NCBI GenBank assembly: GCA_016715465.1
Contig: JADKAA010000024.1
Coordinates: 744,001 to 808,000 of the forward strand
Length of the DNA stretch: 64,000 nt
DNA from: Saprospiraceae bacterium
Lineage (GTDB): Bacteria; Bacteroidota; Bacteroidia; Chitinophagales; Saprospiraceae
Direction of reading: 5' to 3'
The position numbers and the translations under genes were made by a program. A model generated the notes under the pieces. The model searched no databases. It saw only the letters and a program-made list of their open reading frames with translations, and was not told the DNA's origin. Below, piece after piece: positions 1 through 11,026 of the stretch (positions are counted from its first letter, which is position 1; every line of letters starts with the position of its first letter).

Positions 1-1
1 C

Positions 2-1162
2 ACAGGAAACCGCAATCGCCATTTTGAGGTGGCGGGCCTGGAATCGAGTTTAACCCTTTTATTTAAAGCAGCAGGTGTTGAGCACCAGTTGAAGGCGGGT
101 ATAAGGTATATGGCAGAAAAGACCGATGAACAGCGCATCAATGGCACAAAATACAATGCGGTTTCGGGGTCATTGACCGAAGATGAAGACCGCAAGGGCA
201 GGGCTTTCAGTGCCTATGTGCAAAACCAGGCTAACCTGCACGAAAGGTTTGCCATCCATGCAGGTGTAAGAATGGAAAACTTTATCTACGAAAGGGATAT
301 TTTCAGGAGGACGTTCCGTATTGGCAACCAAAATTTGCTTAGAGATACCCTGTTGGTTTCTGAAAATGCAATTTCGCAATTGATTCCGGGAGCTGGATTT
401 ACCTGGAAGTTGGCAAAAAATACCACCTTATTTGGTGGTGTGCATACAGGCTTCGCTCCCCCAAGAACCAAAGACGCCATTTCAGATACCGGGGAGGTGT
501 ACGAATTGAATGCAGAAAGGAGTGTGAATGCCGAACTGGGATTTCGATCCGCTGCTCACCCTTCATTGAATGTGGAAATGACCGCATTTTATATGGATTT
601 TTCCAATCAGGTTATTCCCGTTTCAGAATCCAGCGGAGGTACGGGAACGGGACTGGTAAACGGCGGTCAAACCTTACATCAAGGAATAGAGGCGGCCTTT
701 GCGCTTCAACTTTCTACCCTGGCCGGGTGGACAAAAACCGGTCTCAGCATTGATGCCAACGTCACTTGGTCGGATGCCATCTTCACAGGCGACCGGACAA
801 AAGAAGGGGTAAGACTGGCGGGCAACAAGACGCCGTATGCGCCGGAATGGCTTGTCAATTCGGCCATTACCCTGGAGTTGTTCAATGGTTTTGGTGCACG
901 CATTACCGGTAACTATACAGGGCAGCAGTTTGCAGATGAACTCAATACCATCCAGGCTTCGGCTGACGGTAGAAACGGGTTGATTCCTTCATTTTATACG
1001 GTAGATGCCAATGCATTTTATAAAATTAAAAATATTGGGACTACGATTCAATTAAGCGTTAAAAACCTCACCGATGAGAGATACATCGCATCGAGGAGGC
1101 CACAGGGTATCAGGGTAGGGTTAGCGAGGTTTGTTTCGCTGGGCATTGAAGCCAGTTTCTAG
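2..1162 (+). CDS. TonB-dependent receptor, C-terminal part (5' end outside window)
   Basis: The reading frame is open to the left edge of the window, so only the last ~387 residues are present. They look like alternating beta strands of an outer-membrane beta-barrel. The tail has the FecA-like pattern YIASRRPQGIRVGL and ends on a terminal aromatic residue (EASF), as expected for BAM-inserted barrels. Family knowledge: such receptors import ferric siderophores, ferric citrate or other large ligands, powered by TonB-ExbBD. The plug domain and TonB box are outside the window, so the substrate cannot be read. A GTG at 29 is an internal codon, not a credible start. The next gene begins 142 bp downstream on the same strand. 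Confidence 0.85.
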   Translation, partial: TGNRNRHFEVAGLESSLTLLFKAAGVEHQLKAGIRYMAEKTDEQRINGTKYNAVSGSLTEDEDRKGRAFSAYVQNQANLHERFAIHAGVRMENFIYERDIFRRTFRIGNQNLLRDTLLVSENAISQLIPGAGFTWKLAKNTTLFGGVHTGFAPPRTKDAISDTGEVYELNAERSVNAELGFRSAAHPSLNVEMTAFYMDFSNQVIPVSESSGGTGTGLVNGGQTLHQGIEAAFALQLSTLAGWTKTGLSIDANVTWSDAIFTGDRTKEGVRLAGNKTPYAPEWLVNSAITLELFNGFGARITGNYTGQQFADELNTIQASADGRNGLIPSFYTVDANAFYKIKNIGTTIQLSVKNLTDERYIASRRPQGIRVGLARFVSLGIEASF

Positions 1163-1304
1163 CAGAGAATTTGGATTAGGGTTGAAATTTCCACGGTAAA
1201 CTATCCTTGTCATTCGCATTGTATGTCTGTAAAGACAATTGGCCTTGTTGCTGTTTATACTTCTGAAAAGTATGCTATATTTACAGTCAAACCATATTTG
1301 AGTT

Positions 1305-4300
1305 ATGCACAGATTTTTATTAGTCTTCGGCCTTTGTATTATGGCCTCTTTGGTATCAGCACAGCAGATAACCGAAGTCAAAACCTTTCACTTCGACAGT
1401 TCCAATAAAAAAGACACCGTCATTAATTTTCCGGACATGGAAACGGAAAAAATCATCATGCGCTACACCATGCGGTGCAAGGATGGGCTGGTTTCTACCG
1501 GAACGGACAGGAACAAGGGCTGCGGCGAGTGGGACTATTCCTGTAATACTTTTGTGACTGACTCAAGCAGGCTGGATTCATTTCTGGCAAAAGCCCCCTC
1601 ACACATCATCAGCAATTTCAGTGGCAATCTTTTCAACTATGTAAACAATCCCACTTACAGCTATATTCAGTATGAACTGAAGCCAGTGACGATTACAACA
1701 ACCCAAACTGAAACCAGACAGGTAGTTGGGTCAGGTGAAAATACGCTGGGTCTGGGTGGTTCCGGAAAAAACAATGGACGAATGTTTTTTTTGTATCGCA
1801 AAGAAGATATAGGTGCATTTGGAGGAAAAATTACCGGTATAGAGTTTCAGGTAAAATCCGGTAATGGAGAACTCAAGCTTATGAAAGTGCGTATGAAGGA
1901 AACTGACCTCACTACAGTTGACAATGAAACCGTCATTGCTTCGGCGGGTCAGGAGGTATTTTTTGACCATGTAAATCTACCCGCTTCGGGAACACTGCAC
2001 CTTCAATTTCATGATGATTTTGCCTGGAGCGGCAGTAAAAATATCCTGGTAGAAGTCTCCTATGTAGCCGATGAAGCTTTTGCCGCCATTGAGTCGCATA
2101 GCGCGCCATTTGCCTCTTCAGCTTTGTCCACCGGTGCAGACCGATACCTCAAAATCGACGGATCAGCAATCCTAAACATACCTGCAAATGAAGCAAATAG
2201 TATTACGGAAGAAATAACCATTGCCTTCTGGGTCAGAGGTCGCGCAGACATCCTGCCTGCCAATACTGCCGCCATGGAAGCAACGGATGAAGCAGGTAAC
2301 CGGCAGATCATGATCCACCTGCCATGGAGCAATGCGAATGTCTTTTGGGATTGCGGCAATAATGGTTCAGGGTATGACCGTATCAATAAATTGGCCACTG
2401 CGGCCGAATATGAGGGTAAATGGCAGTATTGGGCATTTACAAAAAATGCCAAAACAGGAACGATGAAAATTTACCTCAACGGCAAATTGTGGCATACAGG
2501 TACGGGCATGACAAAACCCATCCACATTACAAAACTTTCTTTTGGGGGTTCACTGAACATGGATTTGTCTTTTCCCGGAGATATGGATGACCTTACCGTC
2601 TGGAACAAAGAACTCAGTGAGGCAGAACTTGCTTCCAGGATGAGATCCAGGGTTTCCCCTGCGGATCCGCTCTACGATAACCTGGTTTATCAATACAATT
2701 TCAATGAAGAGAATGCCCTTGAAGCTGCAGACGATTCAAAAATATCCACTTCAGGGGTATTCAATGCCATACCTTTTTCAGCAGCTTTTATTGCATCGCA
2801 AAAATTTAAACAGTACCAATTTGGCACAGAGAGACCAAAACTGATATTGGTCCGGGGAAATTACAGCCGACAGGTGGGCAGTGAAATCTACCTCGATTCA
2901 TTTCCAAATCAGGGCAATGTGTTGCGCACATTTTATGTAGAAAACAACAACCTCAAGGAAGGCGATAAAAAAATAATTTGGGCTTCCGGCGAAACCTTTA
3001 TTTACGATGAAGCCGAAAAGATCCTGGAGAGCATCTTTATCGAAGAAGACAGTACCATCTTCATTGAAGACCTGGAGTACTACAATCGAAGGCCAATGAA
3101 ATATGAGTTGGTAAGTTTTGTAACCCCATACGGCATCGGCCTCAATTTTGGATTCGGCGGCAAAAGCTGGGATTTTGATGTATCTGATTTTGCGCCAATA
3201 TTAAAGGGGCGTAAAAGACTTACCATGGAATTTGGTGGGCAGAATCAGGAGGAAATGGATATCCGCTTTTTATATTATCAAGGTACCGCTCCGAGGAAGG
3301 TAAAAGACATAAGGCAAGTGTGGCCTGTAAATTCGGTAGGCTATGCGAGCCTGCTCAACAATGGCAGTTTTGAGCAACGCAACATACAGTTTCAGCAAGG
3401 CACTGCCAGTGCGAAACTCAGAACCGCCATCACCGGACACGGACAGGAGGGAGAGTTCATTCCCCAAACCCATTACCTCAACGTCAATGGCGGAACCAAC
3501 GAATGGGCCTGGCAGGTGTGGAAGGAATGTGCTGCCAATCCGGTTTATCCCCAGGGAGGCACCTGGATTTATGACAGAGCGGGCTGGTGCCCCGGCATGC
3601 CAACCGATCTCAGGGAATACGACCTTACCTCTTTTGTTAGTGGGAACAACATCACTCTGGACTATGGCGTGAATACGGCACAGGGTGATTCCCGGTATAT
3701 CATAAATTGTCAGTTGGTAGAATACGAAGCTGCCGCTTTTCAAAATGACGCGGCGGTAGAGCGCATCATCAGTCCCTCTCTTGGTGATGCGTATGCCAGG
3801 GTCAATCCGATATGTCTGCAACCGGAAGTTGAGATTAAAAACACCGGATCAGCAACACTGCTGAGTTTAACGATACGATATGGAGTAACCGGAGGACAAA
3901 TGAAAACATATCAATGGACGGGCAACCTCAAATTTATGGAAAAGGCCCGGGTGACCTTGCCGGTTCTTGATCCCAATCAGTGGCTTGAAGCCGGTGAATT
4001 TGTGGTTGAAGTGGTTGATCCCAATGGTCAGGCCGATGCCTATGCCCAAAACAACACAGCCACCTCAAGCTTTAAGAAGGCTCCGAAGTTTAAGTCCGAT
4101 GTCATCATCCAGATGCGCACCAATGGAGCATCAAATGAAACATCCTGGGTGCTCACCGATGCAGATGGCAATGTGATAAGGCAAAGAAAGGGTGGTTTAC
4201 AACCCAATACGGAATACACCGACACTTTAAAAAACCTGGGAGGTTGTTATTTTCTGAAGATCAGCGATACCGGTGACGATGGCATCAGTTTTTGGAACAA

Positions 4301-4682
4301 TGCAGATGGCACAGGATTTCTGGGCATCAGGAGTGTTGGAGAAGCTACCCAGCAGTTTCAGGGGGATTTTGGCAAAGAAATCAATTTTCAATTCCTGGCC
4401 GGTGACATCATCTCGGACATCACCGAAATAACTGCTGCTGAAGCCATGGTGGTTTATCCCAACCCCAACAACGGCCAAAGCACACTTGAGATCCAGGGCA
4501 TCAATCAACCTTTGTCGGTTTTACTCACAGATATCTACGGCAAGGTCCTTTTGTCTGAAAAAAGAGAATCAAGGCCACACCACAGCATAAACCTGGATAT
4601 GGCCGATTACACTTTGGGTATTTATTTTGTACACGTCTTATATGGGACAAACCATAAAACCATGAAGTTAATCAGGATGTAA
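1305..4682 (+). CDS. Secreted PNGase F-like protein with inserted LamG domain and T9SS type A sorting domain
   Basis: 1125 residues. The start is chosen because it gives a clean signal peptide (1-19). Residues ~25-95 match the first PNGase F region, including GCGEWDYSC; Asp77 aligns with catalytic Asp60 of Flavobacterium PNGase F. A LamG/concanavalin-like jellyroll occupies ~280-445 and splits the family sequence. The second PNGase F region follows, with LRTAITGHG, Glu717 (aligning with catalytic Glu206) and the very conserved DRAGWCPGM near 757. The position of Glu118 of PNGase F seems to be glycine (in LTMEFGGQ), so N-glycanase activity is uncertain. The C-terminus from ~1049 (VVYPNPNNGQ) is a T9SS type A domain, so the protein should be surface-exposed or secreted. 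Its stop codon lies 4 nt from that of the convergent next gene. Confidence 0.8.
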   Translation: MHRFLLVFGLCIMASLVSAQQITEVKTFHFDSSNKKDTVINFPDMETEKIIMRYTMRCKDGLVSTGTDRNKGCGEWDYSCNTFVTDSSRLDSFLAKAPSHIISNFSGNLFNYVNNPTYSYIQYELKPVTITTTQTETRQVVGSGENTLGLGGSGKNNGRMFFLYRKEDIGAFGGKITGIEFQVKSGNGELKLMKVRMKETDLTTVDNETVIASAGQEVFFDHVNLPASGTLHLQFHDDFAWSGSKNILVEVSYVADEAFAAIESHSAPFASSALSTGADRYLKIDGSAILNIPANEANSITEEITIAFWVRGRADILPANTAAMEATDEAGNRQIMIHLPWSNANVFWDCGNNGSGYDRINKLATAAEYEGKWQYWAFTKNAKTGTMKIYLNGKLWHTGTGMTKPIHITKLSFGGSLNMDLSFPGDMDDLTVWNKELSEAELASRMRSRVSPADPLYDNLVYQYNFNEENALEAADDSKISTSGVFNAIPFSAAFIASQKFKQYQFGTERPKLILVRGNYSRQVGSEIYLDSFPNQGNVLRTFYVENNNLKEGDKKIIWASGETFIYDEAEKILESIFIEEDSTIFIEDLEYYNRRPMKYELVSFVTPYGIGLNFGFGGKSWDFDVSDFAPILKGRKRLTMEFGGQNQEEMDIRFLYYQGTAPRKVKDIRQVWPVNSVGYASLLNNGSFEQRNIQFQQGTASAKLRTAITGHGQEGEFIPQTHYLNVNGGTNEWAWQVWKECAANPVYPQGGTWIYDRAGWCPGMPTDLREYDLTSFVSGNNITLDYGVNTAQGDSRYIINCQLVEYEAAAFQNDAAVERIISPSLGDAYARVNPICLQPEVEIKNTGSATLLSLTIRYGVTGGQMKTYQWTGNLKFMEKARVTLPVLDPNQWLEAGEFVVEVVDPNGQADAYAQNNTATSSFKKAPKFKSDVIIQMRTNGASNETSWVLTDADGNVIRQRKGGLQPNTEYTDTLKNLGGCYFLKISDTGDDGISFWNNADGTGFLGIRSVGEATQQFQGDFGKEINFQFLAGDIISDITEITAAEAMVVYPNPNNGQSTLEIQGINQPLSVLLTDIYGKVLLSEKRESRPHHSINLDMADYTLGIYFVHVLYGTNHKTMKLIRM

Positions 4683-4686
4683 GCCA

Positions 4687-7600
4687 TCAGTGTATGATGG
4701 TGATTGTCCCCGCTTTGTGTACCTTTTTAACAGTGCCGCACACATCGACATCTGCATCAATGGTATAAACGTAAACGCCTGCCGGAAGTGGTGCTGTGCC
4801 CAGTTTGCCATCCCAGATAAGGTCGGCATTTTGGTCTGAAAACACCAACAGACCTGCCCGGTTGTAAACCCTGAAATCGTTCACTTTACTGCCTTGAAAT
4901 TCGGTCTGCTGCAGATCGATGATGGCATTTTCGTTTCCCGTCGCCAGGTTGAGGATATTGGGCAATAAAAATGATGGTTTATCATCAGTGTCCGTTACCT
5001 CAAATTTTTCCTCTGTTGATTCACAACCGTTGGAAATGGTTACGTTATAGGTTCCGGATTGAGAGGTTTTTATCGATGCACCCTGTTCACCTGAACTCCA
5101 CATAAATGACACCTCTTCTTCGGCATAGTTTTCCAGTTGGATGCCCAATTCGGCATAACCTTTAAAGCATGTGATGTTTTCAAATTGTATATTGTACAAA
5201 ACCTTTTCCCTGACCGGTACATCCAGGGTCTTGTTTTCCTCACAACCTGCGTCGTCTTTGATCTTTATTTGATACGTGCCGTAATACAAACCTGCTATCA
5301 CACCATCCTGGATTATTACCGGTTGCCCATTTATGGCATAACTAAAGATGCCGGGACTAAACATTTCTATGGCCACCTGACCATCGGGCAGGCCGGGGCA
5401 ACTGCTTTTTATGTCAAGGGCATAGTCAAACCGCGGGCTGAAACTCAGCTTATAAGTAGTGGTATCGGTACAGCCATTTTCATTGGGACTCAATAAATGA
5501 AAAACAGTGTCATTGCTGAATGTTTGTCCGAGCAAAGGTAAAACATTACCGGAGCAAACAATATAAGCACGCGTATCGTGTGCTCCTGCGATACTTGTAA
5601 TTTCTACACCTGCCTTTACTGTCTCGCAGCCATTGTAAATACTTACTTCATAAAAGCCCGCTTTGTATGCTTTTAAGGACTTTTCCGTAATGGTATTGTT
5701 CCACTTTATGGTTACGGCATCCTCCGTATAATTGTGGAGGATCACATCCAGGTCTGCATATCCTTTTTGACAGCCGATGTCCTCTGAAGTTAATTCAAAA
5801 TTCACCTTCGCTTTGTCCTCAAGTTTTATTTCTTGTTCTGTGCGGCATCCTTTATCATCCACGAGACTGATCAAATAATCTCCTGCCTTGAGTTCATCGA
5901 TTTTCCCATCGGTTGCATCATTCGCGACGCCATTCAGGTAAACCTGATAATCAGATAAATTGGCTGATATAATTTTCAAACTGCCGTTGGCAAGTTCAGG
6001 ACATGGCAATTCCCGGATCAATTCAAATACTGCTGCTGTGCCGAATCTTAACTGGTAAATCGTGGAATCGAGACAGCCACCTGCCAGTATTTTTACCTTA
6101 ACAACGGTTGCGTCAGCATAATAATAGTGACTGCCAAGATAGATGGAATCTCCATGGCAAATATTTTTTTCTTCATACCTGGTAGAAGATATGCAATCAA
6201 TGCCAATTAACAATGCCACTGAGGTGGTGTCATCGCAGGTGATGATGGTTGCAAGGGTTGAGTCTATAAGTGGCTTGGCGCCTGCGGGCAGTGTGTTGGT
6301 ATCAAAGTTCACGATATGGGATCCTGCGGGTACATTGCTGAATTGAAATAGCCCATTTGCGGTAGTGGCCGTCCATGTCCCAAGTTGAACGACTGTGCCG
6401 GAGCTCAGCGTGTCGGCCGCATCGATGATGCCATTGGTATTGACATCCACATACACGGCTCCATTAACCGTGCCGGTAGCGGGAATGAGGGTAAGGTTCA
6501 ACAGATCAGAGGTGCTTGTACAGCTGTTTGATCCGATAAGTTCCACCTGATACATGCCACTTTGACTCAATTGGATGTAGGGATCATTTCCGCCCTGAGC
6601 TGCCGCAATGTCAACCCCATTGTAAAGCCATTGATATGAAACCACGTTGGTGATGGCCGGGAAGCATAAAGTATCCGGTGCGCAGCGTTCAAAACAACCA
6701 CTGGGTATGAAACTGATGTCGGGTCCTGCCTTGATCTCAATCACATTGCTTTCACTTTTGCAGCCCTGGCCATCCTTGGCTACGACAAAATAGTTTCCTG
6801 AAGAAGCAGAAGAAATTGAAGTTCCGGACTTTCCCGTATTCCACAGGTAGTTAATTCCCGGCAAAGGTGAGGCTACTGAAATTTGATGATTCAACCCTTC
6901 GCACAGAATGCCAGGTGTATCCGCTACTATGACCGTTTGGGCAGGAAGGCCATTTACAGTAACCTGAAGGGGGCCAAATGTATTTTTACAACCGGTGGTT
7001 ACATCGGTGATGGTGACGGTAAAAGCGTATGGACCAGCAGAGAGTCGATTTTGATAGACTGCACTGAAGGCAAGTCCACTGCTGTTTGCATTGTTTTGCC
7101 ATTGGTAAGACCATGTATTTTTTACCACTGCATCCAGGTAAAGATCTTTGCCTTCACAGAATGTGATGGTTTCTTCAAATGACACAATGGACATTTCTCC
7201 TTCGACGACTGTTGACCTTAGGTAGGAGGCAGGTAGCTGGTGAATGGTAAGGGGAGTGCCCGCTGGCGTGAAGTTACAGCCATGGCTATCGGTGACTGTT
7301 ACGGTATAAATGCCGGTGATGTTTGTTTCGATGGTTTGCGCAGTTGCCCCTGTGGACCATTGCCATTGGGTTCCACCAAAAGGAGCATTTAGGGTAGTCG
7401 GTACATTTTCACAAAAGCTGGATCCCAAACTGCTGGTTATGTTTCCGGACAATGTATTGGCAAAGATCCGGATGTCATTTGAAAATTCTGCCGTACAACC
7501 AAAGTTGGAAGTAACAGATGCAGTGACCGTGAACAGGCCAGCCGCGGCATATACATGATAAGCAAGTTTGCCTGAGAATGTATTATTTGATCCGCTGGAC

Positions 7601-10600
7601 GGTTCACCAAATGTCCAGTCCGTGCGATAAAGGCCATCGGTTTTATCGAGATAAATTTGAGTAGCCGCATTTTCGCAAACTGCAGTTCCTGAGAGGATGT
7701 TGGCAACAGGCTGTGGATGTAACGTAAGTGTTTTTGTGATTTCATCGGTACAATTGCCGTTGGATATGCGCAGGGTAATGGTATAGGATCCTTCGCTGTG
7801 GAAGATGTGTGTGGGATCGGCAGCACTACTCGTATTGTCCATACCACTTGCCGGATCACCAAAATTCCAGGTCCAGCTTGTGATGTCTTTCCCAGGGATA
7901 AAGGTTGACCTGTCAAAAAACTGAATCTCCTGTTGCTGACATCCCAGGGTGTGTTCAAATGCAGCTGCCAGGTCAATGGCAATTTTTGCCTGTTGAAATT
8001 TTTTGCAGGTGCCGCCAGGATTATTGGCATCATCCACTGCCACTGCATAGGTCACATCGTAGTAACCTGCCCTCGAAAAGTCGTGCACAGGGTTGGCGTC
8101 GGTGCTGTAGTTGTTCTGGGCATAAATGTCATCAAAATGCCATTGATGAGAATCCATGATGAAGTTGGTGGCTGTGCTGGTGAATTGAAAAGTATTACAA
8201 TCTGAATTTGTATAAGAGAGGCCAATTGTGCCAAGGGTAGAGATGCAGGGACTGGGGTTTCCGCCAGGATTTCCCGGATCATTGGGATCACAGCGGTCAT
8301 ATACCACCAGGGTGTTGGATGAGTTGGTGCAGCCAAATTCATCGGTGATTTCAACCTTGTATTTTCCGGTGGCTGTCGATTGCCAGGTGGGCGTGGTTGC
8401 ACCTGTAGCAAGATCATTGTAATACCAGGCATACTTATAGCCATCTTCCGCATCATTGGCAACCAGCAGTGGAAATGAAGGGTTGGGTGAGGAAAGGCAA
8501 ACCGCGGTTGGCTCCGGGCTGGAAAGGTAGATGTTTGGTTTGGGTAATTGGGTGATGGTAAATGGTTTTTTCTGACTACAACCTTTGGCATCGGTAACAC
8601 CTGCCAGATACGTACCTGCCGGGAGCACAGCAGTGGGTCCCACAGCGATCTGCTGATCGTTCTCATTGTACCAGATGGTTGAGGCAGCGGGCATGTTGGT
8701 GGAAATGAGTGCCGTGGTGCCCTCACATAAAGTGGGCGGAAACGCCACATTGGGGTCGGGAAGCGGATTGACCTGAACCAGTTTATTTACCGTTCCTGCG
8801 CAGGTAGTAAGTTGAATGAGGTAACTGCCCTCCTTGCTCCAAGTCAGGCTGGTTTCGGAAGTATCATTTTTCAACCAGGTGGTCCCGTCTTCCGGAATTA
8901 TTTTCCAATTGTAATTCATGCCTTCGTAATGAGTTGCGCTGATTTCATATTTGTCGTAAATGCATGACTCATCCACGCCGGATATATTGACGTTGGATAC
9001 TTTTACCGGAGAAACAGCATAGGCATTAGATGGACAAAATGCACCCGAAAGATCGGTTTGGCTTACTTCCAGCTTATATGGACCTTCGCTGTTCCATGTG
9101 ACTACAATATTTTTTCCATTTTGTTCCGAAATCAGTCCTCCATCGGTAATGCGCCAGTGAAAAGATGCATTGGCCAAATCTGAAATAGCAGCGTAGGCAT
9201 ACGCCGTATTTTTACAAATGGACAGTTCTCCTGTGATTTTGCCGGGGGATTTGGATTTTGGCAGTACCTCTACCCATTGCGATTTTACCGGATGGCAGCG
9301 TGAGGCAGAAGTGGTGGTTACTTCAAATCTATCCACGCCTGACGGTACTTCGTAGGTAAGGGAAGAAACATTGGTTGCACTCTTGAGCAGGGTTCCATCT
9401 TTGTCGCGGATTACCCACAATTCAACGGAAACCGGAATTTGTTCTTCGTTCACAGTGGTGGCATTGAATATTTCTCCCTGACAAAGTTGAGTATCAGCAA
9501 CGCGAAGTTCATATCCCGTGCTTAACACCACGGTCATGTCATCCTGACCTTCGCAACGAAGGTAACAGTTGTCATAACTGACTTCGATCCGGCCCTGATC
9601 GCCATTACCCCATTCCACAATGATGGTGTGGCTGCCCTGACCAGCGGTGATGGTTCCTCCGATCACGTTCCATTGATATGCCGTTGCATTGTACTTTTGA
9701 ATGGAATAGCTATGGTAGCTGTTTTTGCAGGCAACTGCATCACCCGTGAGCTCCGCTAAATTGGAAATGATGGGAATTTCAAAGATGGCTTTTTTGGGGC
9801 ATAGGTCGAAATTACAGGATGACACTTCGAGTTCCACATAACCCGCAGGTCCCTTTCCCCAGTCAATGGAAATGAAGCGATCAGAGACTCCGCCACCATC
9901 GGTAATTATGCCATCGCCAATTACTTTCCAATAAAACTGACCACAATCCGCATCCGTTTCATATCGCTGGCTGGTGTATTCACATATAGTGGACTGACAA
10001 TTGATCACCGGCATGAATTTATCCCTTACGATAATTTCCTTGTTAATGCCCGATTTGCAGCCACAATCCGTGGTCATGGATAAAGAAATCGTATAGGTGC
10101 CTGGAACATCGTACGCCACAATTGGTTTAATCTCGGATGAGGTCACCCCGTTTCCAAAATTCCACTCATAGCTTACGCCTGACAGGTTAGTAGGTTCGAA
10201 AGGTATGTTCTCGCCCACACAAAACTGATTGCCGGGCATTGTGAAGTCTATTTCCTCCGTTTTAGTCATTTCTACACAATAGCTGGCTTCACCAAAACAG
10301 GCACTGCCTTCTGCCTGACTAAAAGCGGATATATAACCAAAGCCCTGGTCTCCCCAGGTAATGTTTACTTTATTGCCATTGGCAGCCCAGTCAGCAGCTC
10401 CGGTTACGTTCCATGCAATGGTGGATCCTGGTATAACATTGACGTAATAGGTTTCTGAATAACCCGGACATACCGGCTGGCAGCCCTGGCCGGTGGGTGT
10501 TTCAATGCATTGGAGTGAATCGGTGGCTTGGATTTTTATGTCCAGGTTTGGAAAGACGTAAACCAATAGTGAGTCTGAACCCAAGTTACCATTTGGGTCA

Positions 10601-10881
10601 TTATAATTGGCAAATAGCATGTATTGGCCCGGACAACCAAAACAGACATTAAATATGGCTTCATTTCCAAATTGGGTTACCTGGGCACAAGAATTTTGAG
10701 GGGAATCTAGGTCGAAGGCCACCAAACTTACTTCGGAAAGCGGAAAATTATTGGCATTAATCACATATGTCTGACATCCCACGCAGGTTTCTCTGGGACC
10801 TGAAATTTTTCCGTTACCCTGACCAAAAGTGAAATTGGTCATCAGGATTAGTGTAGTAATGAAGAAAATGCTTCTTTTCAT
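4687..10881 (-). CDS. Giant PKD-repeat adhesin-like protein with T9SS type B (CHU_C) sorting domain
   Basis: 2064 residues with a signal peptide (MKRSIFFITTLILMTNFTFG). The body is Cys-rich and built of Ig/PKD-type beta-sandwich modules. At least four PKD cores are visible (for example YEWNFGNG, WTWNFGDP, TDWTFGEP, each followed by GxYTI/FTV). An SdrD_B-like module starts near 1470 (VNGAVYVDVNTNG). Two ~190-residue copies of a CPxLxxG...GC...GY module precede the C-terminus. The last ~85 residues (FRVYNRAGLLVFSDQN ... LPAGVYVYTI) are a gliding-motility-associated T9SS type B domain. Probably a surface adhesin or matrix protein; no catalytic motif was seen. It is a clear paralogue of the 17004-23396 protein. 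Ligand unknown. Confidence 0.85.
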   Translation of the reverse strand: MKRSIFFITTLILMTNFTFGQGNGKISGPRETCVGCQTYVINANNFPLSEVSLVAFDLDSPQNSCAQVTQFGNEAIFNVCFGCPGQYMLFANYNDPNGNLGSDSLLVYVFPNLDIKIQATDSLQCIETPTGQGCQPVCPGYSETYYVNVIPGSTIAWNVTGAADWAANGNKVNITWGDQGFGYISAFSQAEGSACFGEASYCVEMTKTEEIDFTMPGNQFCVGENIPFEPTNLSGVSYEWNFGNGVTSSEIKPIVAYDVPGTYTISLSMTTDCGCKSGINKEIIVRDKFMPVINCQSTICEYTSQRYETDADCGQFYWKVIGDGIITDGGGVSDRFISIDWGKGPAGYVELEVSSCNFDLCPKKAIFEIPIISNLAELTGDAVACKNSYHSYSIQKYNATAYQWNVIGGTITAGQGSHTIIVEWGNGDQGRIEVSYDNCYLRCEGQDDMTVVLSTGYELRVADTQLCQGEIFNATTVNEEQIPVSVELWVIRDKDGTLLKSATNVSSLTYEVPSGVDRFEVTTTSASRCHPVKSQWVEVLPKSKSPGKITGELSICKNTAYAYAAISDLANASFHWRITDGGLISEQNGKNIVVTWNSEGPYKLEVSQTDLSGAFCPSNAYAVSPVKVSNVNISGVDESCIYDKYEISATHYEGMNYNWKIIPEDGTTWLKNDTSETSLTWSKEGSYLIQLTTCAGTVNKLVQVNPLPDPNVAFPPTLCEGTTALISTNMPAASTIWYNENDQQIAVGPTAVLPAGTYLAGVTDAKGCSQKKPFTITQLPKPNIYLSSPEPTAVCLSSPNPSFPLLVANDAEDGYKYAWYYNDLATGATTPTWQSTATGKYKVEITDEFGCTNSSNTLVVYDRCDPNDPGNPGGNPSPCISTLGTIGLSYTNSDCNTFQFTSTATNFIMDSHQWHFDDIYAQNNYSTDANPVHDFSRAGYYDVTYAVAVDDANNPGGTCKKFQQAKIAIDLAAAFEHTLGCQQQEIQFFDRSTFIPGKDITSWTWNFGDPASGMDNTSSAADPTHIFHSEGSYTITLRISNGNCTDEITKTLTLHPQPVANILSGTAVCENAATQIYLDKTDGLYRTDWTFGEPSSGSNNTFSGKLAYHVYAAAGLFTVTASVTSNFGCTAEFSNDIRIFANTLSGNITSSLGSSFCENVPTTLNAPFGGTQWQWSTGATAQTIETNITGIYTVTVTDSHGCNFTPAGTPLTIHQLPASYLRSTVVEGEMSIVSFEETITFCEGKDLYLDAVVKNTWSYQWQNNANSSGLAFSAVYQNRLSAGPYAFTVTITDVTTGCKNTFGPLQVTVNGLPAQTVIVADTPGILCEGLNHQISVASPLPGINYLWNTGKSGTSISSASSGNYFVVAKDGQGCKSESNVIEIKAGPDISFIPSGCFERCAPDTLCFPAITNVVSYQWLYNGVDIAAAQGGNDPYIQLSQSGMYQVELIGSNSCTSTSDLLNLTLIPATGTVNGAVYVDVNTNGIIDAADTLSSGTVVQLGTWTATTANGLFQFSNVPAGSHIVNFDTNTLPAGAKPLIDSTLATIITCDDTTSVALLIGIDCISSTRYEEKNICHGDSIYLGSHYYYADATVVKVKILAGGCLDSTIYQLRFGTAAVFELIRELPCPELANGSLKIISANLSDYQVYLNGVANDATDGKIDELKAGDYLISLVDDKGCRTEQEIKLEDKAKVNFELTSEDIGCQKGYADLDVILHNYTEDAVTIKWNNTITEKSLKAYKAGFYEVSIYNGCETVKAGVEITSIAGAHDTRAYIVCSGNVLPLLGQTFSNDTVFHLLSPNENGCTDTTTYKLSFSPRFDYALDIKSSCPGLPDGQVAIEMFSPGIFSYAINGQPVIIQDGVIAGLYYGTYQIKIKDDAGCEENKTLDVPVREKVLYNIQFENITCFKGYAELGIQLENYAEEEVSFMWSSGEQGASIKTSQSGTYNVTISNGCESTEEKFEVTDTDDKPSFLLPNILNLATGNENAIIDLQQTEFQGSKVNDFRVYNRAGLLVFSDQNADLIWDGKLGTAPLPAGVYVYTIDADVDVCGTVKKVHKAGTITIIH

Positions 10882-11026
10882 GGGGTCAATTTTTACATCT
10901 TGTGTACTATGATAGAGCCATTAAAATGACAATTCGCTTCCTCACTGCTAAAAAAAATAATCCAAGTTGTCCAAAGTTCTCAGCCAAAGCGCAATTGAAA
11001 TTGCGGAAACGGTCAAAAAATAAGTT

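Noticed and set aside
7437..8750. Two open frames of over 200 codons on the minus strand within the first giant PKD gene
   Set aside because: They are shifted-frame shadows of the PKD coding sequence with Pro/Ser/His-rich low-complexity translations.
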